NCBI RefSeq assembly: GCF_012272695.1
Contig: NZ_CP050902.1
Location: forward strand, 1,302,001 to 1,366,000
Origin: Nocardioides sp. JQ2195
Lineage (GTDB): Bacteria; Actinomycetota; Actinomycetes; Propionibacteriales; Nocardioidaceae
DNA length: 64,000 bases
Direction: 5' to 3'
The stretch's first letter is position 1; each line of letters starts with the position of its first letter. Made by a program: the position numbers and the translations under genes. This document shows positions 45,978 through 55,678 of this stretch, piece after piece. The notes under the pieces were generated by a model, which ran no database searches, was not told the DNA's origin, and saw only the letters and a list, made by a program, of their open reading frames with translations.

Positions 45978-46964
45978 ATGTCACTGCTGATCGCCGGTTC
46001 CATCGCGACCGACCACCTGATGTCCTTTCCGGGCAAGTTCTCCGACTCGCTGGTCGTGGACCAGCTCGACAAGTTGAGCGTCTCGTTCCTCGTCGAGGAC
46101 CTCGAGGTACGGCGCGGGGGGTGCGCGGCGAACATCTGCTTCGGTCTCGGCAACCTGGGCCTCCAGCCGGTGCTGGTCGGTGCCGTCGGCGAGGACTTCG
46201 CCGAGTACCGCAGCTGGCTCGAGCGCCACAACGTCGACTGTGACTCGGTCCACGTCTCCGAGACCCGTCACACCGCGCGGTTCGTGTGCACCAACGACGC
46301 CTCGCACGCGCAGATCGCGTCGTTCTACGCCGGAGCGATGAGTGAGTCGCGCGAGATCGAGCTCAAGCCGATCGTCGACCGCACCGGCGACCCCGAGTAC
46401 GTGCTGGTCGGACCCGACGACCCCGACGGCATGCTGCGCCACACCGACGAGTGCCGCAGCCGTGGCTACCGCTTCGTCGCCGACCCGTCCCAGCAGCTGG
46501 CCTTCGGTGAGGGACCACTGATCCGCCAGCTGATCGACGGCGCCCACATCCTGTTCTCCAACGAGTACGAAGCCACCCTGATCACCCAGAAGACCGGCTG
46601 GTCGCGGGACGAGGTGCTCGACCGGGTCGGCACCTGGGTGGTCACCCTGGGCGCCGAGGGCGTGCGGATCGACCAGAAGGGCGCCGAGTCGGTCTTCGTC
46701 GAGGCCGTCCCCGAGATCGAGAAGGTCGAGCCGACCGGTGTCGGTGACGCCTTCCGTGCCGGTTTCCTGGCCGCGCTGACCTGGGGCCTGACCTACGAAC
46801 GCGCCGCCCAGCTGGGCTGCCTGCTGGCGGTCCACGTGGTCGAGCAGGTCGGTACCCAGGAGTACACGCTCTCGCGGGAGGCCTTCCTCAAGCGCCTCGG
46901 CGACACCTACGGCGAGGCAGCCGTGGCCGACATCGAGCCGCACGTGAAGACCATCCGCCCCTGA
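45978..46964 (+). CDS. adoK: PfkB-family adenosine kinase
   Basis: 328 residues. LLIAGSIATDHLMSFPGKFS at the N-terminus, FVADPSQQLAFGEGPLIRQL in the middle and the anion-hole/catalytic motif EPTGVGDAFRAGFL with its base Asp closely follow the mycobacterial adenosine kinase (Rv2202c) as I remember it. It phosphorylates adenosine to AMP in purine salvage; that specificity is inferred from this similarity and from gene order (erpA, adoK, ctaC). Other PfkB sugar kinases are the alternative. Confidence 0.9.
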   Translation: MSLLIAGSIATDHLMSFPGKFSDSLVVDQLDKLSVSFLVEDLEVRRGGCAANICFGLGNLGLQPVLVGAVGEDFAEYRSWLERHNVDCDSVHVSETRHTARFVCTNDASHAQIASFYAGAMSESREIELKPIVDRTGDPEYVLVGPDDPDGMLRHTDECRSRGYRFVADPSQQLAFGEGPLIRQLIDGAHILFSNEYEATLITQKTGWSRDEVLDRVGTWVVTLGAEGVRIDQKGAESVFVEAVPEIEKVEPTGVGDAFRAGFLAALTWGLTYERAAQLGCLLAVHVVEQVGTQEYTLSREAFLKRLGDTYGEAAVADIEPHVKTIRP

Positions 46965-47009
46965 TCGGCGCGGCGCCAGTGGACTCGATGATGGTGGTCG
47001 AGCAAGTGG

Positions 47010-47032
47010 CGTGACTGAGGCACGGAGTCACG
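47010..47032. terminator. Hairpin between adoK and tusA
   Basis: CGTGACT-gaggcacgg-AGTCACG, 7-base stem, between two convergent genes. A degenerate REP-like start (GGTGGTCGAGCAAG, 46992-47007) precedes it. Confidence 0.45.
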
Positions 47033-47094
47033 ACCCGCGTGTCAGACCCGGTGAGGGAAGTTGCCAGCGTGACCGTGGCTGCGGCCCGCTGACC

Positions 47095-47349
47095 TCAGGA
47101 AACCCGGCGTACGACGTAGGCCGGCGTGCCGTCGTCGGCGGCGGACTCGCCGGCGTACTCCTGGCCGCGCATCCGACACCAGGCAGGTACGTCGACGCGC
47201 GCAGCGACGTCGGTGGCCACCACGGCCACCAGGCCGCCCACGGACACCTCGGAGAAGTGCCGGGCCAGCTCGATGATGGGCGCCGGGCAGCGCATGCCCC
47301 GACAGTCGAGCTCGAGGTCCCAGCCGGTGGGGGCGCCCGTCGGCGTCAC
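47095..47349 (-). CDS. TusA-type sulfur carrier
   Basis: 84 residues. LELDCRGMRCPAPIIELARHF carries the TusA/SirA CPxP motif whose cysteine accepts a persulfide. The GTG overlaps the stop of the cysteine desulfurase gene by 4 bases, so the two products are made together: desulfurase provides persulfide and TusA carries it. The acceptor is unknown (tRNA thiolation, molybdopterin or another sulfur pathway). Confidence 0.9.
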   Translation of the reverse strand: MTPTGAPTGWDLELDCRGMRCPAPIIELARHFSEVSVGGLVAVVATDVAARVDVPAWCRMRGQEYAGESAADDGTPAYVVRRVS

Positions 47350-48464
47350 AGGTCGACCTGCGCACGGATCTCGCGGACGACGTCGGGCAGCTGGTCGAGG
47401 AACGCGTCCACCTGCTCGGCCGTGGTGTCGAGGGTCAGCGATACCCGGACGTTGCCGTGGGTGAGCACACCCATCGCAGCCAGCACGTGGCTGGGTCGCA
47501 GGGTGGAGGCGGTGCACGCGGATCCCGATGCGACACCGAAGCCGCGTCGGTCCAGCTCGGTCACCAGGGCCTCGCCGTCCACGTAGAGGCAGGAGAACGT
47601 CACGAGGTGGGGGAGCCGGTCGTCCGGAGCGCCGACCACCTCCACGTCGGGGACGGTGGCGGCCACCCGAGCACGGATCTCGTCGACCAGTGCGTGCTGC
47701 TGGGCCACGAGGTCGCTCCGGGACGCGGTGACTGCCTGCAGGGCCGCAGCCGCGGCCAGCGCCGCGGGGACGTCCTCGAAACCCGATGAGCGCTCGTCGA
47801 TGCGGTCGTCGCCGGGGAAGGGATTGCGCCAGCGGGCGCCCTTGCGCACCAGAAGGGCCCCGACACCGGCCGGGCCGCCCCACTTGTGGGCGGAGACTGC
47901 CGCCGCGGCCCATCCGTCGGGCAGGTCGACGCGTCCGGCGGCGGCACAGGCGTCCATGAACAGGGGGGCGTCGACGGCCTCGGCGACCGCGGAGACCGGC
48001 TGGATGGTCCCGACCTCGTGGTTCGCCGCCTGGAGCGCCACCGCGGCCAGCGGCCCGTCCGGGATCGCAGAGCGCGACACGCGCCCCTCGCGATCCACCG
48101 GGATCTCGACCACGCTGCCGCCCCGGGAGACGTGCCAGTCGCCGGCGTGCACGACCGAGGAGTGCTCGACGGCGCTGCGGGCCAGCACGGACGAGACCCG
48201 GGAGCGGCCGCCCAGCAGGCCGAGCACCCCCAGGTGCACCGCGTGGGTGCCGCTCGGGGTGAAGGTGACCTCGTCCGGGCGCGCGCCCAGGCAGGAGCCC
48301 ACCACCTCGCGGGCGTTGTCCAGCATGAGACGGGCGTTGCGGGCGGCTCCGTGCAGGCGTCGCGGGTCGGCGTACCCGTGGTCGAGGGCGGCGAGGAGCG
48401 TCTCGCGAGCCGCCGGGTGGAGGGGCTCGGAGGACGCGGCGTCGAGGTAGACAGGGGGGTTCAC
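47346..48464 (-). CDS. Cysteine desulfurase-like PLP enzyme
   Basis: 372 residues. This is a class V aminotransferase fold of the NifS/IscS type: YLDAASSEPLHPAARETLL at the N-terminus, LQAANHEVGTIQPV, PLFMDACAAAGRVDLP with the PLP-binding Asp, the Schiff-base lysine in VSAHKWGGPAGVGALL, and the active cysteine in GVASGSACTAS. It removes sulfur from cysteine. It is coupled to tusA, not to an isc/suf operon, so it probably serves a sulfur-transfer pathway rather than general Fe-S assembly. The start is GTG 48464. Confidence 0.92.
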   Translation of the reverse strand: MNPPVYLDAASSEPLHPAARETLLAALDHGYADPRRLHGAARNARLMLDNAREVVGSCLGARPDEVTFTPSGTHAVHLGVLGLLGGRSRVSSVLARSAVEHSSVVHAGDWHVSRGGSVVEIPVDREGRVSRSAIPDGPLAAVALQAANHEVGTIQPVSAVAEAVDAPLFMDACAAAGRVDLPDGWAAAAVSAHKWGGPAGVGALLVRKGARWRNPFPGDDRIDERSSGFEDVPAALAAAAALQAVTASRSDLVAQQHALVDEIRARVAATVPDVEVVGAPDDRLPHLVTFSCLYVDGEALVTELDRRGFGVASGSACTASTLRPSHVLAAMGVLTHGNVRVSLTLDTTAEQVDAFLDQLPDVVREIRAQVDL

Positions 48465-48588
48465 GAGGCTCCGGTCTCCGAGGCAAATGTCACAGGTGGA
48501 ATCTACCTGCCGACCTGTCGCCCAATCCCGGTCCGGGTTCCGATAGTGTGCGACTTAACCGTTTCAGTTCTTAGAGAGAGGCTCGTTC

Positions 48589-49488
48589 GTGGGTCTGCAA
48601 CTCCCCAAGCGCGCCCGCCAGTTGGCGCTGGGCATCATGTTGGGCTTCGGCCTCCTGATGCTGGGTGCGTGTTCAGCTGAGAGCAAGGCCCAGGCACAGC
48701 GCTGGGCCATGCCGGCGAACTCACCCGGCACGGAGCAGGGCGAATACATCGCCGAGCTCTGGAAGTGGGCGTGGGTCGCGCTCCTGATCACCGGTGCCAT
48801 CGTGTGGGGCCTGATGTTCTACGTCTCGTGGCGCTACCGGCGCCGTAGCGAGGACGAGATCCCGGTGCAGACGCGCTACAACCTGCCGCTCGAGATCTTC
48901 TACACGATCTTCCCGATCATGATGGTGATCGTGTTCTTCTTCCACACCGTCGACGTGCAGAACAAGGTGCTCGACGAGAAGGACGACCCTGACTACGTCG
49001 TCCAGGTGGTCGGCCAGCAGTGGTCGTGGACCTTCAACTACACCGAGGACGCCAACGATGTCGACGGTGCGGTGGCCTACACGGTCGGCACCGCCTCGCA
49101 GATCCCCACGCTGGTGCTCCCGGTCGACAGGACGATCGAGTTCAAGCTCTCCTCGCCCGATGTCATCCACTCCTTCTGGATCCCCGGGTTCCTGATGAAG
49201 ATGGACGTCATCCCGGGCCAGTCCGGCGAGGACCGCAACTCCTTCCAGGTCCACACGACCGAGGAAGGCGACTACATGGGCAAGTGCGCCGAGCTCTGCG
49301 GTGTCTACCACTCCCGGATGCTCTTCAACGTCGAGGTCGTCAGCCAGGCTGAGTACGACGACTACATCGCCGGGTTGAAGGCTGACGGCTACGAGTCGGA
49401 CACCCCGCTCCTCGGTGGCGCCGATGCCCGCACCCAGGCTGGTCTCGCTGAGGCCACCGCAGAACATGACAACGGAGGCGACGAGTGA
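48589..49488 (+). CDS. ctaC: Cytochrome c oxidase subunit II
   Basis: 299 residues. A lipoprotein-type signal ([11 protein letters not shown]) is followed by two membrane helices (about residues 60-80 and 100-120) and a periplasmic cupredoxin domain. The binuclear CuA site is visible as [14 protein letters not shown] plus the earlier histidine in [18 protein letters not shown]. It takes electrons from the cytochrome c domain of the bc1 complex. Its GTG-A stop junction overlaps ctaD by 4 bases. The start is GTG. Confidence 0.97.
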   Translation: MGLQLPKRARQLALGIMLGFGLLMLGACSAESKAQAQRWAMPANSPGTEQGEYIAELWKWAWVALLITGAIVWGLMFYVSWRYRRRSEDEIPVQTRYNLPLEIFYTIFPIMMVIVFFFHTVDVQNKVLDEKDDPDYVVQVVGQQWSWTFNYTEDANDVDGAVAYTVGTASQIPTLVLPVDRTIEFKLSSPDVIHSFWIPGFLMKMDVIPGQSGEDRNSFQVHTTEEGDYMGKCAELCGVYHSRMLFNVEVVSQAEYDDYIAGLKADGYESDTPLLGGADARTQAGLAEATAEHDNGGDE

Positions 49489-51245
49489 CCGCCACGGCTT
49501 CACGTCCCACGACCACGCCTGAGCTGGAGGCGCGCAAGCCCCTCGGCCAGCAGGTGGTCAAGATGCTGACGACCACCGATCACAAGCTGATCGGCAAGAT
49601 GTACCTCATCACGTCGTTCTGCTGGTTCATGGTCGGCGGCCTGATGGCCATGCTGATCCGTTCCGAGCTGGCCTACCCGGGCACCCAGATCGTCGCTGAC
49701 GAGACCTACAACCAGCTGTTCACGATGCACGGCACGATCATGCTGCTGCTCTTCGCGACCCCGCTGTTCTTCGGCTTCGCCAACGTGATCATGCCCCTGC
49801 AGATCGGGGCGCCCGACGTGGCGTTCCCGCGCCTCAACATGTTCAGCTACTGGCTGTTCCTGTGGGGCGGCCTGATCGCGGCGTCGGGCTTCCTGACGCC
49901 CTCCGGTGCTGCTGACTTCGGCTGGTTCGCCTACGCGCCGTTGTCCGACGCAGTGCGCTCGCCCGGCGTCGGTGGCGACCTGTGGATCATGGGCCTGTGG
50001 ATGGCCGGTATCGGAACCATCCTCGGTGCGGTCAACTTCATCACCACGATCATCTGCATGCGCGCACCCGGCATGACGATGTTCCGGATGCCGATCTTCG
50101 TCTGGAACACCCTGATCACCAGCCTGCTGGTCCTGATGGCGTTCCCGATCCTCGGTGGTGCGCTCCTCTCGCTCGAGGCCGACCGCCTCCTCGGTGCCCA
50201 CGTCTTCGACGCCGAGCACGGGGGAGCGCTGCTGTGGCAGCACCTCTTCTGGTTCTTCGGCCACCCCGAGGTCTACATCATCGCCCTGCCGTTCTTCGGC
50301 ATCGTGACCGAGATCCTGCCGGTGTTCAGCCGCAAGCCCGTCTTCGGGTACGTCGGCCTGGTCGGCGCCACCCTCGCCATCGCGATCCTCTCGCTCGCGG
50401 TGTGGGCCCACCACATGTTCGTGACGGGTGAGGTCAACCTGCCGTTCTTCTCGGGCATGACGTTCCTCATCGCGGTGCCGACCGGAGTGAAGTTCTTCAA
50501 CTGGATAGGCACGATGTGGGGCGGGTCCATATCCTTCGACACCCCGATGCTGTGGTCGATGGGCTTCTTGACCACCTTCCTCTTCGGTGGCCTGACCGGC
50601 GTCATCCTCGCCAGCCCGCCCCTCGACTTCCACGTCTCCGACTCCTACTTCGTGGTGGCCCACTTCCACTACGTGGTCTTCGGAACCGTGGTGTTCGCGA
50701 TGTTCGCCGGGTTCTACTACTGGTGGCCGAAGATGACCGGGCGGATGCTCAACGAGACCCTCGGGAAGTTCCACTTCTGGCTGCTGTTCGTCGGGTTCCA
50801 CCTGACCTTCCTGATCCAGCACTGGCTCGGTGTGGAAGGCATGCCCCGCCGCTACGCGGACTACCAGCCCGGTGACGGGTTCACCACCCTCAACCAGCTC
50901 TCCACCATCGGTGCCTTCCTGCTCGGTGCCTCGACGTTGCCGTTCCTCTACAACGTCTGGGTCTCCCGCAGGTCGCCGCTCGTCGTGGTGGACGACCCGT
51001 GGGGCTGGGGCCGTTCCCTGGAGTGGGCCACCAGCTGCCCGCCCCCGCGCCACAACTTCACCTCGTTGCCGCGGATCCGCTCCGAGTCGCCGGCGTTCGA
51101 CCTGCACCACCCGGAGATCGCTGCCCTCGAGCTCGAGGAGAACGAGGCGGAGCGTGAAGGTCGATTTGCCGACGCCCCTGAAGTCAGTGGGCGTGAAGAG
51201 ATGCTCGACGAGCACCTGGATGGAAAGCCGGAGGACAACGCCTGA
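49485..51245 (+). CDS. ctaD: Cytochrome c oxidase subunit I
   Basis: 586 residues. This haem-copper oxidase catalytic subunit has twelve helices; the low-spin haem ligand is in [13 protein letters not shown], the CuB histidine and cross-linked tyrosine in [22 protein letters not shown], the second CuB pair in [12 protein letters not shown], and the haem a3 ligand in [11 protein letters not shown]. It is an A-type aa3 oxidase with a hydrophilic 55-residue C-terminal extension ([15 protein letters not shown]). The stop overlaps the ctaF ATG by one base. Confidence 0.98.
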   Translation: MTATASRPTTTPELEARKPLGQQVVKMLTTTDHKLIGKMYLITSFCWFMVGGLMAMLIRSELAYPGTQIVADETYNQLFTMHGTIMLLLFATPLFFGFANVIMPLQIGAPDVAFPRLNMFSYWLFLWGGLIAASGFLTPSGAADFGWFAYAPLSDAVRSPGVGGDLWIMGLWMAGIGTILGAVNFITTIICMRAPGMTMFRMPIFVWNTLITSLLVLMAFPILGGALLSLEADRLLGAHVFDAEHGGALLWQHLFWFFGHPEVYIIALPFFGIVTEILPVFSRKPVFGYVGLVGATLAIAILSLAVWAHHMFVTGEVNLPFFSGMTFLIAVPTGVKFFNWIGTMWGGSISFDTPMLWSMGFLTTFLFGGLTGVILASPPLDFHVSDSYFVVAHFHYVVFGTVVFAMFAGFYYWWPKMTGRMLNETLGKFHFWLLFVGFHLTFLIQHWLGVEGMPRRYADYQPGDGFTTLNQLSTIGAFLLGASTLPFLYNVWVSRRSPLVVVDDPWGWGRSLEWATSCPPPRHNFTSLPRIRSESPAFDLHHPEIAALELEENEAEREGRFADAPEVSGREEMLDEHLDGKPEDNA

Positions 51246-51643
51246 TGAAGGCTGAAACCTGGATCTTCGTCATCACGACGATCTTCTTTGCGCTCGTCGC
51301 CCCCGCCTACTGGTTCATGGCCGGTGACTGGACGGGCACCACCGCCCTGGTGATGGCTGCCCTGCTGGTCGGGATGATCTCCGTCTACCTCGGATTCCAC
51401 GCCGCTCGCATGGAGCCTCGTCCCGAGGACCTCAAGAGTGGTGAGATCGCCGACGGTGCCGGTGAGCTGGGCTTCTTCCCGCCCTACTCCTGGTGGCCGC
51501 TGTGGTGCAGCCTCACCATGGCCACGATGACGTTCGCGATCGCCTTCGGCGCGTGGTGGATGGTCATCATCGGCGGAGCCTTCGGCCTGCTGGCCCTGTG
51601 CGGCTGGATCTTCGAGTACTACCGCGGAGAGCACGCACACTGA
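51245..51643 (+). CDS. ctaF: Cytochrome c oxidase subunit IV (actinobacterial)
   Basis: 132 residues with four membrane helices in two pairs (about 5-25 and 33-52, then 88-105 and 107-123), the pattern of the actinobacterial oxidase subunit IV, beginning [20 protein letters not shown]. It completes the ctaC-ctaD-ctaF operon; subunit III (ctaE) is encoded about 8 kb away on the other strand. Confidence 0.95.
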   Translation: MKAETWIFVITTIFFALVAPAYWFMAGDWTGTTALVMAALLVGMISVYLGFHAARMEPRPEDLKSGEIADGAGELGFFPPYSWWPLWCSLTMATMTFAIAFGAWWMVIIGGAFGLLALCGWIFEYYRGEHAH

Positions 51644-51763
51644 TCGACACCCGTCCGAGGCCCCGTCCGTCGTGATCACCAACACGTCGTGGCGGGGTCT
51701 CGTGCTCGTGTGCACCAGTTATCCTGAAGGCGACCGAATCTGAGCCTCACGGGGGAACCTTCC

Positions 51764-52972
51764 ATGTCCGCATCACGCACCCAACTGCGCAGCTCTGCCG
51801 TGCTGGCATCGCTCGCGCTCCTGGCCGGTGGCCTGAGCGCCTGCAGCGGGACGTCCGGACATGGGTCTGACGACGTGCGGAAGGCCAACGGGGATGCCAG
51901 CAACGCCTCCGCCCAATCGGTGCGGTTGTCGGCCAACGTGGGGCCCAAGAAGGTCGTGCCGGTCGACCGACTGGTGACGGTCGACGCCGAGGGTGGCACG
52001 ATCGCCAAGGTGGTCCTGCGCTCCGATGCCGGCTCCAAGGTCCCCGGCCTGCTGAACGACGGCTCCACCCGGTGGACGGCGACCGATCGCCTCGAGCCCG
52101 GCACGTCGTACGTCGTCCGCACCACCACCAGGAACGAGGACGGCAAGGTCAAGCGCTCCACGAGCAGCTTCACCACGCAGGACCTCAGCCTCGCGCAGCA
52201 GACCTACGCCTCCGTCGCCCCGCTCGAGGGTGAGACCGTCGGCGTGGGCATGCCGGTGGTCGTCCACTTCGACCTCCCGGTGATCGAGAAGAAGGCCTTC
52301 GAGAAGCACATGGTGGTCACGTCCACGCCTGCCCAGAAGGGCACCTGGCACTGGATGAGCGACACCGAGGTCCACTACCGGCCGGCCACCTACTGGCAGG
52401 CCGGCACCGACGTGACCGTCGAGGTCGACGTCAACGCCCTCCCGGCAGGCAACGGCATCTACGGCCAGGAGTCCCGGACCGTGAACTTCCACATCGGTGA
52501 CTCGGTGGTCAGCAAGGTGAACGCGCAGACCCACCAGATGAAGACCTTCGTCAACGGCAAGCTGGTGAAGACCATGCCGATCACCCTGGGCAAGCCCGGG
52601 TTCACCACGCGCAGCGGGATCAAGGTGATCATGGAGAAGTACCGCACCAAGCGGATGAACTCCGAGACGGTCGGCATCCCCGCTGACAGCGCCGAGGCCT
52701 ACGACATCGACGACGTCGAGTACGCCATGCGGGTCACCTCCACGGGGGAGTTCCTGCACGCGGCACCGTGGTCGGTCGGGTCCCAGGGCTACGCCAACGT
52801 CTCGCACGGCTGCACCGGCCTGAGCACAGCCAACGCCGCCTGGATCTACAACATCTCCAAGCGCGGTGACGTGGTCGAGTACACCGGCACCGATCGGCCG
52901 ATGACGCTGACCAACGGGTACGGCGACTGGAACGAGTCGTTCGCGACCTACAAGCAGGGTTCTGCTCTCTGA
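51764..52972 (+). CDS. L,D-transpeptidase lipoprotein
   Basis: 402 residues. A lipobox LAGGLSACSG ends the signal sequence near residue 27. Two Ig-like domains (about 45-130 and 140-240) precede the YkuD catalytic domain, whose active site is visible as FLHAAPWSVGSQG and VSHGCTGLSTANAAW with the nucleophilic cysteine. This is the layout of mycobacterial Ldt enzymes that form 3-3 crosslinks in peptidoglycan at the outer face of the membrane. GGGGGAACC before the ATG is a probable ribosome binding site. Confidence 0.95.
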   Translation: MSASRTQLRSSAVLASLALLAGGLSACSGTSGHGSDDVRKANGDASNASAQSVRLSANVGPKKVVPVDRLVTVDAEGGTIAKVVLRSDAGSKVPGLLNDGSTRWTATDRLEPGTSYVVRTTTRNEDGKVKRSTSSFTTQDLSLAQQTYASVAPLEGETVGVGMPVVVHFDLPVIEKKAFEKHMVVTSTPAQKGTWHWMSDTEVHYRPATYWQAGTDVTVEVDVNALPAGNGIYGQESRTVNFHIGDSVVSKVNAQTHQMKTFVNGKLVKTMPITLGKPGFTTRSGIKVIMEKYRTKRMNSETVGIPADSAEAYDIDDVEYAMRVTSTGEFLHAAPWSVGSQGYANVSHGCTGLSTANAAWIYNISKRGDVVEYTGTDRPMTLTNGYGDWNESFATYKQGSAL

Positions 52973-53008
52973 GCGCCCGAGCGCCTGAGCGCGGCGTGAA
53001 GGCGCCGC

Positions 53009-53047
53009 GGTCGGCCGGCCACGATGGCTCGTGGGCCCCGGCCGACC
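53009..53047. terminator. Bidirectional terminator
   Basis: GGTCGGCCGG and CCGGCCGACC, perfect 10-base stem over a 19-base loop, between the convergent transpeptidase and esterase genes. Confidence 0.65.
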
Positions 53048-53059
53048 GGCCCGGTGCAC

Positions 53060-54409
53060 TCAGTCGCAGGTCGCGACCACCTCATATGCCGCGGGGCCCG
53101 TCCGCTGGAGGCTGGTGATGGTGGCGTCACCCTGGCCGAGGTAGTCCTGGGTCCCGATCGCGTAGAACGGGTTGTAGGGGTCGACGCCGTACGACGTGGC
53201 GCGCCCGGCGGCCTCGTGCTCGGCGTTGCTGGTGGTGAAGCAGCTCACCGGCTCCGTGGGGTCGTCGGTGGGTTCATCGGTCGGTTCTTCAGTGGGGTCG
53301 TCCGACGGCTCTTCAGTGGGGTCGTCGGTCGGCTCGTCGGTCGGTTCCGCGGCACGACGGTTGTTCTCGAAGAAGAAGTCGGTGACGTAGGCCGGATAGT
53401 CGATGCTGTTCGCCGAGATGTAGGTGCCACCCGGGCCGGCCCCGGCCGGCCAGGCGTGCGCGACGCCGGAGTTCGTGATCAGGGAGACCCGGGGGCCCTC
53501 GGCGTCCGACCACAACGTCCCCGTGCCCGCGGTGTTGGTGCCAGCGAGCTGGGAGAGGTCGAAGGACGAGCTGTTCCCGGCGCCGTAGATGTCGGCCATG
53601 ATCTCCGCGTTCAGCGTGTTGTACCCGGTGGCGACGGTGGTGTCGTCGGCGCCGTGGACCACGGAGGTGAGCTGGGTGTCGAAGCCGGCGGCGGACGAGC
53701 CGGCGAATCCCTCGCACGTCGCCTTGCCCTGCGCCTGGCTCACGGCCACCGATCCGATCTGTGCCGCGGTGGTGCCGACCGTGGGGCCGGCGTCGATGCC
53801 GATACCGGCGAACACGTCGGGGGCCAGGCAGCCCATCACCATCGTCTCGCCTCCTCCGGAGGACAGCCCGGTGAGGTAGACCTGATCCGCGTCGATGCCG
53901 AGGTCGGAGCGCGCAGTCAGCGCCTCGGCCAGGCCCAGCAGGTTGTCGTCGTGGCGTGCGGGCGAGGTCCGGGAGTGGTTGGCGTCGTAGTAGTCCCAGC
54001 AGCCGAAGAGGACCCCACCATCGGGCGCGGACGGGATCGCCACCACCATGCCGTACGCATCCGCGGTCGCGGTCCAGTTCCCCGCGTTCTTCAGGTCGGT
54101 GGCCGCCTGCGCGCAGCCGTGCAGGTTGACCATCAGTGCGCGACCGCCGGGCCGGGCCGGGGCCGTGGACGGGACGTAGAGCTGCACCTGCATGCCCGCC
54201 ACGGTCTCCGTGCTCCACGTGCCGCTGGCAGCCGCGTCGTCGGGCTGGTTCGGCGCGCCGGTGCACCCGGGCAGGTCCTCGAATCCCGGGGGACAGGTGA
54301 GGGCCTGGGCCGACGAGGTCAGCCCGACCAACCCGGCCAACGCCACCACGAGGGTGACGACGAGAGCGGTGATCAGTGCGGGTGCTGTGCGGAGAGCGCG
54401 TGACGCCAT
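53060..54409 (-). CDS. Secreted PHB-depolymerase-type esterase
   Basis: 449 residues. The signal peptide ends near residue 37 (SSAQA). The alpha/beta-hydrolase domain (about 60-340) has the oxyanion region MVNLHGCAQAATDL, the nucleophile elbow YLTGLSSGGGETMV and a catalytic His in NSGVAHAWPAGAG. A Pro/Thr/Glu/Asp repeat linker (EPTDDPTEEPSDDP type, about 355-385) connects to a 60-residue C-terminal domain (CFTTSNAEHEAAGRATSYG ... AYEVVATCD) found on other secreted PHB depolymerases and probably binding substrate or cell wall. GGAGGAG precedes ATG 54409. The natural substrate may be polyester, acylated polysaccharide or ferulate. Confidence 0.9.
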   Translation of the reverse strand: MASRALRTAPALITALVVTLVVALAGLVGLTSSAQALTCPPGFEDLPGCTGAPNQPDDAAASGTWSTETVAGMQVQLYVPSTAPARPGGRALMVNLHGCAQAATDLKNAGNWTATADAYGMVVAIPSAPDGGVLFGCWDYYDANHSRTSPARHDDNLLGLAEALTARSDLGIDADQVYLTGLSSGGGETMVMGCLAPDVFAGIGIDAGPTVGTTAAQIGSVAVSQAQGKATCEGFAGSSAAGFDTQLTSVVHGADDTTVATGYNTLNAEIMADIYGAGNSSSFDLSQLAGTNTAGTGTLWSDAEGPRVSLITNSGVAHAWPAGAGPGGTYISANSIDYPAYVTDFFFENNRRAAEPTDEPTDDPTEEPSDDPTEEPTDEPTDDPTEPVSCFTTSNAEHEAAGRATSYGVDPYNPFYAIGTQDYLGQGDATITSLQRTGPAAYEVVATCD

Positions 54410-54521
54410 GACTGGATCTCCTCCGAGGGCGACCCACCGTCGTCCGGACGCCAACGCCCGAGTCACCGGCTGTGAGTCACGTCACGGGAGATTACCTGAA
54501 AGATGATTCATGCGACAGGTC

Positions 54522-55556
54522 TCAGTTCTCCAGGAGCTCCCGCACGCGGGGGATCACCTCGATGCCATAGAGACGGATGCCGTCCATCAGCTGCTCGTGC
54601 GGCATGGTGCCGTTGCTGTACTTGAGGTCGAACCGGGTGGCGCCGAGAGTCCTCGCGGTCGTGGCGATCTTCTGGGCCACGGTCTCCGGGGACCCGGCGT
54701 AGACGGATCCGTGGGCCACCTCTGCCTCGAACTGCTCCCGGGTCGCCGGCCCCCAGCCGCGCTCGGCACCGATGCGGTCCCGGTTGGCCTTGAAGTGCGG
54801 GAAGAGCAGGTCGCGAGCCTCGGCGTCGGTTGGTGCCACGAAGCCGGGCGAGTGCACGCCGACGGGCAGTTCCGGGCGGCCGAACTCTCCGAGCGCGCGG
54901 CGGTACAGCTCGGCGTACGGTGCGAAGCGTGCCGCGTCGCCGCCGATGATGGCCAGCATCATCGGGATGCCGTGGCGAGCGGCGCGCACGACCGACTCCG
55001 GGGAGCCGCCGACGCCGATCCAGGTGGACAGTGAACCCTTCTCGGTCTTGGGGTAGACGTGCGTCGGCTGCAGCGGTGGGCGAATGCTGCCCTGCCAGGA
55101 CACGGCGTCCTCCCTGCGGAGGGCACTGAAGAGCTCGAGCTTCTCCTCGAACAGCACGCCGTAGTCGGCCAGGTCCAGGCCGTAGAGGGGGAACGACTCG
55201 GTGAATGAGCCGCGACCCAAGGTGACCTCGGCGCGGCCCTCCGAGAGGGCGTCCAGGGTGGCGAAGCGCTCGTAGACCCGGATCGGGTCGTCGGAGGAGA
55301 GCACCGTGACGGCGGTGCCGAGGATGATGCGTTCGGTGCGCGACGCTGCGGCGGCGAGCACGATGTCTGGGGCCGAGACCGCAAAGTCGTCGCGGTGGTG
55401 CTCGCCGACCCCGAACGCGTCGACGCCGATCTCGTCGGCCAGGACGATCTCCTCGACCACGTTGCGCAGGACCTCGGCGTGGGGGAGTCGCTCGCCCGTG
55501 GCGTCCACGGTGACGTCACCGAACGTGTCGAGGCCGAGCTGGATGGGGTGGGTCAC
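54522..55556 (-). CDS. LLM-class flavin-dependent oxidoreductase
   Basis: 344 residues. A bacterial-luciferase-like TIM barrel: LGLDTFGDVTV at strand 1, ADEIGVDAFGVGEHHRDDFAV, RFATLDALSEGRAEVTLGRGSF, and GVGGSPESVVRAARHGIPM in the flavin-binding part. It probably acts as a monooxygenase or reductase with FMN; substrate unknown. GTG 55556 follows GGAGATC. A TTGA-acgg-TCAA palindrome sits 18 bases upstream. Confidence 0.9.
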   Translation of the reverse strand: MTHPIQLGLDTFGDVTVDATGERLPHAEVLRNVVEEIVLADEIGVDAFGVGEHHRDDFAVSAPDIVLAAAASRTERIILGTAVTVLSSDDPIRVYERFATLDALSEGRAEVTLGRGSFTESFPLYGLDLADYGVLFEEKLELFSALRREDAVSWQGSIRPPLQPTHVYPKTEKGSLSTWIGVGGSPESVVRAARHGIPMMLAIIGGDAARFAPYAELYRRALGEFGRPELPVGVHSPGFVAPTDAEARDLLFPHFKANRDRIGAERGWGPATREQFEAEVAHGSVYAGSPETVAQKIATTARTLGATRFDLKYSNGTMPHEQLMDGIRLYGIEVIPRVRELLEN

Positions 55557-55573
55557 GGGATCTCCTTCGCACT

Positions 55574-55593
55574 GCAGTTGAACGGTCAACTGC
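55574..55593. promoter_or_regulatory. Operator-like palindrome GCAGTTGA-N4-TCAACTGC
   Basis: Perfect 8-base arms around ACGG, 18 bases upstream of the LLM oxidoreductase start. It resembles MarR- or TetR-type operators (TTGA...TCAA). No such regulator gene is adjacent. Confidence 0.45.
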
Positions 55594-55628
55594 CCTGCAG
55601 CGGGTTCCATTCCCGCCCGGAGACGCAG

Positions 55629-55656
55629 CGAGGGCCCGGAATGCTCCGGGCCCTCG
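55629..55656 (-). terminator. Terminator of the ctaE-qcrCAB operon
   Basis: CGAGGGCCCGGA-atgc-TCCGGGCCCTCG, perfect 12-base stem with a 4-base loop, 22 bases after the qcrB stop. Confidence 0.8.
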
Positions 55657-55678
55657 TCTGGTGGTGCTGGTACGTCGG

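Noticed and set aside
45701..46231. Longer version of the 70-residue minus-strand gene
   Set aside because: The extension lies antisense inside adoK and its translation looks random; the leaderless promoter supports the short form.
46992..47007. Further REP-like copy near adoK
   Set aside because: Only GGTGGTCGAGCAAG matches; the rest of the element is missing, so it is mentioned only as degenerate.
51650..51700. Terminator after ctaF
   Set aside because: GGCCCCG/CGGGGTC can pair but over a poor, long loop with no T-run; too weak to list.
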